This document shows positions 1-5,120 of a stretch of 5,939 bases of DNA, one piece after another (the first letter of the stretch is position 1; each line of letters begins with the position of its first letter). A program made the translations under genes and the position numbers. Source of the stretch: Clostridiales bacterium (GTDB lineage: Bacteria > Bacillota > Clostridia > Oscillospirales > Oscillospiraceae); NCBI GenBank assembly GCA_020861055.1, contig JAJBTD010000075.1:1-5939 (forward strand). Reading direction: 5' to 3'. Under the pieces are notes generated by a model that was not told the origin of the DNA, did not search any database, and saw only the letters and a program-made list of their open reading frames with translations.

Positions 1-740
1 ACTACCTCCTGACCCTGGCCGCCATCGCCAGAGAGCTGGAGCTACGCCAGGCCAACCGGACAGCTGCCGTCACCCTGGCCGCCGGACTGCCCCTCACCAG
101 CTTTGGCCGGGACAGAGAAGCCTTTCGTGCATATCTCCTCCGGGACAGCCAGCCGGTGGCCTTCCGGTTTTCCGGCAGGCAGTTCTGCTTCACCGTCTCA
201 GACGTGCTCCTGTTTCCTCAAGGCTACTCCGCCGTTCTCACCCAGCCGGAGCTGCTGGAGGAGCCGTCGGTCATCCTGGCTGACATCGGCGGATGGACGG
301 TCGCCCTGATGCGGATCGAACATCGCATCCCCAGTGCCGCCACCTGCCGGAGCCTGGAGCTGGGGGTCATCCGCTGTCTGGAGCGGGCGGAGGAGCAGGT
401 TCGCCAGAAGCTGGGGCTCTCCCTCTCCCCGGCCCAGATCGAGAGTGTCCTCCGGGACGAGCCCTCCGGCATGGACGAACAGGCCAGGTCTATTATCCTG
501 GCCGTCGCAGACGACTATGTCCAGCAGTTCTTCTCTGCCATCGCTGAGACCGGACTGGATCTTCGGGCCATGCCCTCCGTTTTCCTGGGCGGCGGGGCGG
601 GGCTGCTGAAACGCCATGTCGCCGGAGGTGCGGCCCTGTGTCGGCCTTTCCTCCTGGACGACGTATCCCTGAACGCCAGAGGCTTTGAGCGGCTGGCGGC
701 CCGAATGTCAGAGAGGGTCAAGGATGCCGAAACCCCCTGA
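1..740 (+). CDS. ParM/StbA-like actin-fold partition ATPase, 3' part
   Basis: The reading frame is open from the left edge (first complete codon at base 3) to the TGA at 738-740, giving 245 visible residues; the true start and the phosphate-1 loop lie outside. It resembles the actin-like ATPases of low-copy plasmids and conjugative elements, which polymerise with ATP and push sister copies apart. Visible family signatures are a LAAGLPLTSFG stretch near visible residues 26-36, FPQGYSA near 73-79, the phosphate-2 signature ADIGGWT with its Asp at visible residue 94, and the adenosine-binding glycine run FLGGGAGLLKR at bases 582-614. It overlaps the next gene, a plausible ParR, by 17 bases, which supports a type II partition pair. 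Some homologues on integrative elements are annotated only as StbA/ParM domain proteins, so the exact role is inferred from family and context. Confidence 0.85.
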   Translation, partial: YLLTLAAIARELELRQANRTAAVTLAAGLPLTSFGRDREAFRAYLLRDSQPVAFRFSGRQFCFTVSDVLLFPQGYSAVLTQPELLEEPSVILADIGGWTVALMRIEHRIPSAATCRSLELGVIRCLERAEEQVRQKLGLSLSPAQIESVLRDEPSGMDEQARSIILAVADDYVQQFFSAIAETGLDLRAMPSVFLGGGAGLLKRHVAGGAALCRPFLLDDVSLNARGFERLAARMSERVKDAETP

Positions 741-1032
741 CCGCATCCGCTTCGGCGCCAGCTTCCGATTGAGCGACCCGGAGCAGGCCCGTGCCTGGTC
801 CATTCTCTCCGCCTTTCCCGCCCGGCAGCGAATGCCCGCTCTGGCCCACATGATCTGTCGGTATCAGGACATGCACATACTGCTGGATGAACTCCGGCAG
901 CTTCTTCGGGAGGAGCTGTCGGCCTGTGCAGCCTCTCACGAAACAGTATCCTCCAGCGGACAGGCCGGGGACGCAGATGCAGACGTCCTCGGCTTTCTCT
1001 ATGCCCTCCAGAGAGGAGATGATGACAGATGA
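724..1032 (+). CDS. Small ParR-like (ribbon-helix-helix) partition partner, putative
   Basis: A 102-residue protein. The ATG at 724 is preferred over a TTG in the same frame at 685 because AGAGGG at 712-717 sits 6 bases upstream and the shorter form overlaps the ParM-like gene least. Near the N-terminus a short strand-like segment (RFGASFRL, residues 8-15) is followed by two predicted helices (EQARAWSILSAFP and a helix around PALAHMICRY), the order expected of a ribbon-helix-helix DNA-binding fold. A second helical stretch rich in Leu, Glu and Arg (LLDELRQLLREEL) and a polar, acidic tail follow. In type II partition systems a small ParR adaptor encoded just after ParM binds the centromere repeats and caps the filament; position, size and predicted fold match. 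Sequence conservation in ParR is weak, so the name is an inference. It ends in an ATGA overlap with the methyltransferase gene. Confidence 0.6.
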   Translation: MPKPPDRIRFGASFRLSDPEQARAWSILSAFPARQRMPALAHMICRYQDMHILLDELRQLLREELSACAASHETVSSSGQAGDADADVLGFLYALQRGDDDR

Positions 1033-2087
1033 TTCCCTATTTTGACCTGTTCTCCGGCATCGGCGGCTTCCGTGCCGGGCTGGAGCGGGCAGGCGGCTTT
1101 CGGTGCGTCGGCCACTGTGAGCTGGATCCCCACGCCGACGAAGGATACCGGGCCGTCCATCGCCCGGAGAAGGAGGAACGATATTATAGAGACGTCAAAA
1201 CCATCGCCCCCGCAGAGATGCCCTTCTTCGACCTCCTCTGCGCCGGATTTCCCTGTCAGAGCTATTCCATCTCCGGTAAACGGCTGGGGTTTCACGACCC
1301 CAGAGGGGCGCTTTTCTTTGAGGTTGCCCGACTGGCTCAGGCGAGACGGCCTGCGTATCTGCTGCTTGAAAACGTACCCGGATTGCTATCGCATGACAGC
1401 GGACGGACATTTGCAGCCATTCTCGCCACGCTTTCAGAGCTGGGGTATGGTGTGGAATGGATGGTGCTTAACAGCGCCCATTTCGGCGTCCCCCAGTCCC
1501 GGCAGCGGGTGTTCCTTGTCGGATATCTTGATTCCCGATGCGCCGGAACGGTATTTCCTCTCTTCGGCGCAGGTGGAACGACTCTTGTTCAGATCAGAGG
1601 CGGCCCCCAGGGAAAGCGGGTCTATGACGCACAGGGCGCCGCCCGCACCCTGACCGCCAGTGCATCCGGTAACGGCGGCAAATCCGGGCTGTACTTTGTA
1701 GATGCCGACCCCGGCGACCTGCTTCTCATCCACGAGGGGACGAAGAAGGGCTATTCTGTCGCCCGACCCGGCGACACGGTGGATCTCAGCTATCCCAACA
1801 GCGATACCCGCCGTGGCCGGGTGGGGCGGGACATCGCCCATACCCTCACCACCGGAGGACATCAGGGGGTGGTCATGCGCTCCGGCAGGATACGGCGGCT
1901 GACGCCAAGGGAGTGTCTGCGCCTGCAGGGATTTGCCGACGATCAGATCGACCGGCTCCTGGCCGTCGTCTCCGACGCACAGGCCTACCGGCAGGCGGGC
2001 AACTGCGTGACGGTAAACGTCGTCGAGGCCATTGGGCGAAGGCTCTGCGCCGCCGACCGGTCTCTGAGAGGTGGCGACGGCCCATGA
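1029..2087 (+). CDS. DNA (cytosine-5-)-methyltransferase, complete
   Basis: A 352-residue enzyme that would transfer a methyl group from S-adenosylmethionine to C5 of cytosine in DNA. All main C5-methylase motifs are present in canonical order: motif I FDLFSGIGG (residues 5-13), motif IV GFPCQS with catalytic Cys76, motif VI ENV (114-116), motif VIII QSRQR (156-160), motif IX LTPRECLRLQGF (291-302) and motif X RQAGN (321-325). The stretch between about 165 and 288 is the variable target-recognition region, so the recognised sequence cannot be read off. The ATG at 1029 overlaps the previous stop as ATGA, with GAGAGGAG at 1011-1018 as ribosome site. No restriction endonuclease gene is next to it, so it looks solitary, as is common on phages and conjugative elements where such enzymes shield incoming DNA from host restriction. 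Nothing essential is missing, so it is probably active. Confidence 0.95.
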   Translation: MIPYFDLFSGIGGFRAGLERAGGFRCVGHCELDPHADEGYRAVHRPEKEERYYRDVKTIAPAEMPFFDLLCAGFPCQSYSISGKRLGFHDPRGALFFEVARLAQARRPAYLLLENVPGLLSHDSGRTFAAILATLSELGYGVEWMVLNSAHFGVPQSRQRVFLVGYLDSRCAGTVFPLFGAGGTTLVQIRGGPQGKRVYDAQGAARTLTASASGNGGKSGLYFVDADPGDLLLIHEGTKKGYSVARPGDTVDLSYPNSDTRRGRVGRDIAHTLTTGGHQGVVMRSGRIRRLTPRECLRLQGFADDQIDRLLAVVSDAQAYRQAGNCVTVNVVEAIGRRLCAADRSLRGGDGP

Positions 2088-3052
2088 CCGGCATCAAGGA
2101 TCAGTTCTTTGGCGTGGAGGTAGAGCTCACCGGTATCACCAGAGAGCAGGCGGCCCAGGCCCTGGCCAGCTACTTTGGCTCCACGGCGAAATACATACGA
2201 GGCGGCTATGACGCCTGGGCGGTGAACGACCGGGAGGGCAAGCGCTGGAAGCTGATGAGCGATTCCAGCATCCGACCGGAACGGAAGGACGGCAACAGCT
2301 ACGTCCCCGCTGACAGCCCTCTCTACCGGGTGGAGATGGTCACCCCCAAGCTGTCCTATGACGAGCTGCCCAAGCTCCAGGAGTGTATCCGCTGCCTCCG
2401 CCGGGCGGGCGGCAAGGTAAACGACAGCTGCGGTCTCCATGTCCATGTGGACGCCGCCAACCACAATCGCCAGAGCCTGAAAAATTTGCTCACCATCATG
2501 TACTCCAAGGAGGACCTGCTCTTCAAGGCCCTCCAGGTGAACGAGGAAAGAGCGGAGCGCTGGTGCAAAAAGGTGCGGGAACCCATGCTGAAGCAGGTGC
2601 GCAAGCTCCCCTCCACCGAGACGCCCGACCTGACTCAACTGGAGCGCATCTGGTATGAGGGCGCTGTGGATTCCTGCAGCCATTACAACTGGACCCGTTA
2701 TTACGCCCTCAATCTCCACTCCGTCTTTTATCGGGGAACCATCGAGTGGCGCTGCTTCAACTCCACCCTCCATGCCGGACGGGCCGCAGCCTATGTCAAT
2801 CTGTGCCTCGCCATGTCCGCCCAGGCCCTCTCCCAGCGCAGCGCACTCATGCGGCGGACGGAGAGCGACAACGAGCTGTTCACCTTCCGGGTCTGGCTGG
2901 TGCGGCTGGGGCTCAACGGCGACGAGTTCAAAAACACCCGGAACCACCTCCTGGCCAATCTGGAGGGCGACCGGGCCTGGCGGTACGACAAGGACCGCTA
3001 TGAGTCTGCCCACAAGAAAAACCGACAGACAAACGAGCCTGAAAGGGGATGA
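2084..3052 (+). CDS. Amidoligase of the glutamine-synthetase fold (Amidoligase_2-like)
   Basis: A 322-residue protein starting at ATG 2084, which overlaps the methyltransferase stop by 4 bases and has GAGAGGTGG at 2066-2074 as ribosome site. It matches the predicted COOH-NH2 ligases related to glutamine synthetase, which are thought to join a carboxylate and an amine using ATP. Visible signatures are FGVEVELTG (residues 9-17, paired acidic residues), YRVEMVTPKL (81-90, Glu84), CGLHVHVDA (116-124, His119 and His121) and TIEWRCFNSTLHAG (from 219, Glu221 and Arg223). Together these form the expected acidic/His metal-ATP site. The C-terminus is basic and polar (KKNRQTNEPERG). No signal peptide or membrane segment is seen, so it is probably cytosolic. 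The substrate is unknown. A gamma-glutamylcyclotransferase two genes downstream suggests a gamma-glutamyl or similar amide product. Family assignment is firm; reaction and partner are inferred. Confidence 0.85.
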   Translation: MTGIKDQFFGVEVELTGITREQAAQALASYFGSTAKYIRGGYDAWAVNDREGKRWKLMSDSSIRPERKDGNSYVPADSPLYRVEMVTPKLSYDELPKLQECIRCLRRAGGKVNDSCGLHVHVDAANHNRQSLKNLLTIMYSKEDLLFKALQVNEERAERWCKKVREPMLKQVRKLPSTETPDLTQLERIWYEGAVDSCSHYNWTRYYALNLHSVFYRGTIEWRCFNSTLHAGRAAAYVNLCLAMSAQALSQRSALMRRTESDNELFTFRVWLVRLGLNGDEFKNTRNHLLANLEGDRAWRYDKDRYESAHKKNRQTNEPERG

Positions 3053-3059
3053 CAACACA

Positions 3060-3308
3060 ATGAAGATCATGATCGATGAGACGATTTTTCAGGGGACGCC
3101 AGTGGACATTTTGGAGCAGCTCCGGCTACTCACCTTTGACTCCGCCGAATTCTCCACCACCGACGCCTATATCCGGTTCCTGCAGTACGCTGTGCGACGG
3201 ATGACCGGAAAGCCCTGTCCGCTACCGGAGGGCGACACCGAACAGCGGGCCGCCGCCATCCTGGAGCGGCTGGAGGCCATCGGCGCACTGGAAAGGCTGG
3301 AGGCCTGA
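3060..3308 (+). CDS. Unrecognised 82-residue protein between amidoligase and GGCT
   Basis: I do not recognise this protein. It begins at ATG 3060, 7 bases after the amidoligase stop, with AAAGGGG at 3042-3048 as a rather distant ribosome site, and its TGA shares one base with the ATG of the GGCT gene, so translation is probably coupled. Codon composition matches its neighbours, which supports it being real. The N-terminal half is mixed (MKIMIDETIFQGTPVDILEQ), the middle is helical and basic (FLQYAVRRMTGK, about 40-51), and a Pro-rich acidic turn containing the only Cys (Cys53) leads to a C-terminal amphipathic helix in which ERLEA occurs twice (69-73 and 78-82). There is no transmembrane segment or signal peptide. 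Position between two amide-chemistry enzymes makes it a candidate substrate, carrier or regulatory partner, but nothing in the sequence proves this. Confidence 0.75.
   Translation: MKIMIDETIFQGTPVDILEQLRLLTFDSAEFSTTDAYIRFLQYAVRRMTGKPCPLPEGDTEQRAAAILERLEAIGALERLEA
3261..3305 (+). repeat. Imperfect 18-bp direct repeat at the end of the 82-aa gene
   Basis: CTGGAGCGGCTGGAGGCC at 3261-3278 recurs as CTGGAAAGGCTGGAGGCC at 3288-3305 with two mismatches, in frame, giving the duplicated residues LERLEA. The second copy contains GGAGG (3299-3303), which serves as ribosome site 4 bases before the GGCT start codon. This looks like a short in-frame duplication of a coiled helix, or a helical-repeat coincidence. 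Confidence 0.7.
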
Positions 3309-4045
3309 TGAAGCCGGTATACGGTGTGTGGGCCGTCCGGGACGGCTCCTCCCGGTTTGGGCCTGCCGAGGCGTGGTGCAAGGAGAATGGGACTTCTCTG
3401 GAGTTCTCTTCCCTGGATGACGCCCAGGTCTATGCTCAGGACCTGAACAGCCAGGCGGTGCCCAGCGTCCACTACTATGCGATGGAAAAGTCACATGAAC
3501 GGGACGCCGTTCAACAGGACAGCCCGGAGCGGCTGTACTTCGCTTATGGCAGCAACATCAACCTGGAGCAGATGGCCTACCGCTGCCCGGACGCCCAGGT
3601 GGTCGGCCCGGTCATGCTGGAGGGCTACGAGCTGCTCTTCCGGGGCAACGGCAGCGGCAACGGCGTGGCGACCATTGCACCGAAGGGAGGCTCCTACGTC
3701 TATGGCCTGCTCTGGAAGCTGACGCCTGGCTGTGAGCGCTCCCTAGATCATTATGAGGGGTATCCCCGGCTCTATCGCAAGGAGACTGTGACCGTATTTG
3801 ACACCGAAGGCCGAAAGCTCCGGGTCATGGCCTACGTCATGAACGGGAGAAGCCTGACCCCCACGCTGCCCTCCACCCGTTATTTCAACGGTATTCGGGA
3901 GGGCTTTGTGCAGAACGGCCTCCCGGTGAAGCGGCTCCACATGGCCCTGAACCACGTCATGCAGGAGGTACAGGAACAGCGGGATGCGCTTCCCCCCTGG
4001 TATCGCAGCGCAAAGCCCCGGAATCTCGATGGGAAAGAGCGATGA
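3308..4045 (+). CDS. Gamma-glutamylcyclotransferase (GGCT/AIG2-like) with extra N-terminal domain
   Basis: A 245-residue protein. The C-terminal part from about residue 75 is a GGCT/AIG2-fold domain. It has the substrate-loop signature YFAYGSN (77-83), a glycine-rich strand pair (FRGNGSGNGVATI), YVYGLLWKL, and DHYEGYP with Glu150 at the position of the general acid/base of the family. Enzymes of this fold release a gamma-glutamyl-linked amine by cyclising the glutamyl group to 5-oxoproline. The first 60 or so residues form a separate small domain (YGVWAVRDG at 5-13, FSSLDDAQVYAQDLN at 33-47, VHYYAME at 54-60) that I cannot name; plain GGCT proteins lack it. It is followed by a polar linker (61-74). 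The C-terminus ends in a helix and a basic tail. The start at 3308 overlaps the previous stop by one base. Cytosolic location is likely. Its pairing with the amidoligase suggests it reverses or trims the ligase product. Confidence 0.85.
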   Translation: MKPVYGVWAVRDGSSRFGPAEAWCKENGTSLEFSSLDDAQVYAQDLNSQAVPSVHYYAMEKSHERDAVQQDSPERLYFAYGSNINLEQMAYRCPDAQVVGPVMLEGYELLFRGNGSGNGVATIAPKGGSYVYGLLWKLTPGCERSLDHYEGYPRLYRKETVTVFDTEGRKLRVMAYVMNGRSLTPTLPSTRYFNGIREGFVQNGLPVKRLHMALNHVMQEVQEQRDALPPWYRSAKPRNLDGKER

Positions 4046-4088
4046 CCGGAGCCGCACAGCAGAAAAACAGCAGAGAAAGGAAATGCCA

Positions 4089-4817
4089 ATGACCAACGAC
4101 CCCAAATGGACCATCCTCCAGGGCGATGCGCTGCAGATACTGGAGGGCTTCGACCCCGGTACTTTTGACGCCGTCATCACCGACCCGCCCTATGCCAGCG
4201 GCGGACGCACCCAGGCGGAGAAGAACAAATCCACTGCCCGAAAGTACTCCAGCATGGGCGAAAACGCCCCGCCGGCCTTTGACGGTGACGCCAAGGATCA
4301 GCGGAGCTGGACTCGGTGGTGCGCCGAGTGGCTGTATCTGGCTCGAAGAGCCAGCAAGCCCGGCGCGCCGGTTTGTATGTTCATCGACTGGCGGCAGCTC
4401 CCCGCTGCCACCGATGCCCTCCAGTGGGCGGGCTGGATCTGGCGGGGCACCGCCGTCTGGGACAAGGGCAACAGCCGACCACAAAAGGGCCGGTTCCGGC
4501 AGCAGGCGGAGTACATCGTCTGGGGCAGCAATGGGGATATGCCCCTCTCCCGGCCCGTCCCCTGTCTGCCCGGCGTATTCAAGCACGGCAATCCCCAAAA
4601 CCGCATCCATCTGACGGAGAAGCCTCTTCCGCTCATGCGGGACGTGGTGAAGATCACCGAGCCGGAGGGCCATATCCTCGACCCCTTTGCGGGGTCGGGT
4701 ACCACCGTGCTGGCCGCCGTGCTGGAGGGCTACCGTGCCACCGGCATCGAGCTGTCCGATGTGTATGCTCTGCGGGCCAGGGAGCGGATCGAGGCGGCGG
4801 TGAGGGAGGACAACTGA
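4089..4817 (+). CDS. Beta-class DNA methyltransferase (probable N6-adenine)
   Basis: A 242-residue methylase of the N4-cytosine/N6-adenine group. The catalytic motif IV, TDPPY (residues 31-35), comes first and the S-adenosylmethionine motif I, LDPFAGSGTT (about 197-206), comes near the C-terminus, which is the beta-class order. HLTEKP (174-179) precedes motif I as in related phage and chromosomal methylases. DPPY favours adenine-N6 over cytosine-N4 but does not prove it; the target site cannot be read from sequence. I chose ATG 4089 because AGGA at 4078-4081 lies 7 bases upstream; an ATG two codons earlier (4083) is too close to that site, and starts further upstream would overlap the GGCT gene. 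No restriction enzyme is adjacent, so it appears solitary, as does the C5 enzyme upstream. It is the last gene of the rightward operon. Confidence 0.9.
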   Translation: MTNDPKWTILQGDALQILEGFDPGTFDAVITDPPYASGGRTQAEKNKSTARKYSSMGENAPPAFDGDAKDQRSWTRWCAEWLYLARRASKPGAPVCMFIDWRQLPAATDALQWAGWIWRGTAVWDKGNSRPQKGRFRQQAEYIVWGSNGDMPLSRPVPCLPGVFKHGNPQNRIHLTEKPLPLMRDVVKITEPEGHILDPFAGSGTTVLAAVLEGYRATGIELSDVYALRARERIEAAVREDN

Positions 4818-4830
4818 CGGAAGCTGCCTG

Positions 4831-4848
4831 GGCGACGTGTTCGTCGCC
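4831..4848 (+). terminator. Perfect 7-bp hairpin after the operon, weak terminator candidate
   Basis: GGCGACG (4831-4837) and CGTCGCC (4842-4848) pair perfectly around a TGTT loop, starting 13 bases after the last methyltransferase stop. The T-rich stretch (GTTTATTCTTTCTC, 4860-4873) begins 11 bases after the stem, further than in a canonical intrinsic terminator. TCGTCGCCGT at 4841-4850 recurs at 4873-4882, so the left arm could also pair with the second copy. Termination is plausible but unproven. Confidence 0.4.
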
Positions 4849-4903
4849 GTGTGCAGGGGTGTTTATTCTTTCTCGTCGCCGTACCCGTCACCCTGGAGAT
4901 CCT

Positions 4904-4932
4904 TTGCCGTTCTAAGTCTTATTCCTTATATA
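4904..4932 (+). promoter_or_regulatory. Possible sigma-A-type promoter reading into the hairpin cluster
   Basis: TTGCCG (4904-4909) and TATATA (4927-4932) are separated by exactly 17 bases; each matches four of six consensus positions. Transcription would run rightward through the inverted repeats and then antisense to the toxin gene. No ORF follows in that direction before 5886. The match could be chance in an AT-rich patch. Confidence 0.25.
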
Positions 4933-4962
4933 TAACTCCTAACATGGTCACATTCTATCCGG

Positions 4963-5004
4963 CCGGGCCAGCCCGGACTCTGCGCACCAGCCCTCCGGGC
5001 TGGC
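4963..5004. repeat. Competing inverted repeats: 11-bp stem versus two short hairpins
   Basis: GCCAGCCCGGA (4967-4977) is the exact reverse complement of TCCGGGCTGGC (4994-5004), giving an 11-bp stem with a 16-base loop. The same bases can instead form two local hairpins: CCGGGC/GCCCGG (4963-4968 with 4971-4976, very tight loop) and CCAGCCC/GGGCTGG (4987-4993 with 4997-5003, loop TCC). The two arrangements exclude each other because both use 4997-5003 or 4967-4976. Such overlap is seen in attenuators, transfer origins and replication origins; which applies here is not known. Confidence 0.65.
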
Positions 5005-5041
5005 TGCGGCAAGCATAGCCTTCGTAATACGTCGGCGCTTG

Positions 5042-5057
5042 CTGGGGCGTGCCCCAG
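5042..5057. repeat. Perfect 7-bp inverted repeat with 2-bp spacer
   Basis: CTGGGGC (5042-5048) and GCCCCAG (5051-5057) are separated by GT. A weaker 6-bp pair, GCAAGC (5009-5014) and GCTTGC (5037-5042), abuts it on the left and encloses the small palindrome CGTA-A-TACG (5023-5031). A 2-base spacer fits a protein-binding site or a cruciform better than a stable RNA loop. It is a possible component of a transfer origin. Confidence 0.55.
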
Positions 5058-5067
5058 TCCCCAAATG

Positions 5068-5082
5068 CCCGCCGGGGGCGGG
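5068..5082. repeat. GC-only hairpin CCCGCC-GGG-GGCGGG
   Basis: CCCGCC (5068-5073) pairs with GGCGGG (5077-5082) around GGG. It lies 38 bases beyond the toxin stop codon on the minus strand. On that strand a run of six T (5095-5100) comes before the stem rather than after it, so it is not a canonical toxin terminator, although it could slow transcription from either side. Confidence 0.5.
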
Positions 5083-5120
5083 AAAGATCCAACGAAAAAA
5101 CAGGCAGGAGCTATCCAGCT

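Larger units (their letters stand above)
4818..5120. other. Gene-free, hairpin-rich intergenic region
   Basis: About 300 bases lie between the convergent ends of the rightward operon and the leftward toxin gene. I see no ORF with a ribosome site and gene-like composition. An AT-rich patch (about 4909-4957) sits between GC-rich flanks, and the right part (4963-5082) is almost filled with inverted repeats, described separately. Possible roles are a bidirectional transcription barrier, an origin of transfer for the mobilisation genes starting at 5886, or a structured RNA. None of the hairpins is followed directly by a strong T-run on either strand, which argues against a simple pair of intrinsic terminators. 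Confidence 0.6.

Noticed and set aside
1042..1653. Plus-strand frame of 203 codons inside the C5 methylase gene
   Set aside because: Out-of-frame shadow; the methylase frame carries every catalytic motif without interruption.
1434..1862. Minus-strand frame of 142 codons opposite the C5 methylase
   Set aside because: No family resemblance and fully contained opposite a well-supported gene.
1029..2087. Broken restriction-modification system with a degraded endonuclease neighbour
   Set aside because: The flanking genes overlap the methylase by 4 bases and are intact partition-like and amidoligase genes, leaving no room for a remnant.
1985..3070. Long minus-strand open frame of 361 codons opposite the amidoligase
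   Set aside because: It is the shadow of a GC-rich coding gene: no known motif, low-complexity Val/Leu/Gly-rich composition, and the opposite strand has a clear family match and proper operon spacing.
3957..4673. Minus-strand open frame of 238 codons opposite the beta-class methylase
   Set aside because: No recognisable domain, and it conflicts with a methylase whose catalytic motifs are intact on the plus strand.
4316..4915. Plus-strand frame of 199 codons running past the methylase stop into the intergenic region
   Set aside because: It lies mostly out of frame inside the methylase gene, has Arg/Gly/Ala-rich composition typical of a frame shadow, and has no domain or ribosome site.
4963..5082. 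CRISPR array
   Set aside because: The repeats are inverted, differ from one another and are not regularly spaced; there are no spacers or cas genes.
5068..5100. Classical intrinsic terminator for the toxin operon
   Set aside because: On the minus strand the T-run comes before the stem instead of after it, so the canonical order is not met.
4818..5120. tRNA or known riboswitch in the gene-free region
   Set aside because: No acceptor-stem/T-loop pattern and no recognisable aptamer core could be found by eye; only simple hairpins are present.
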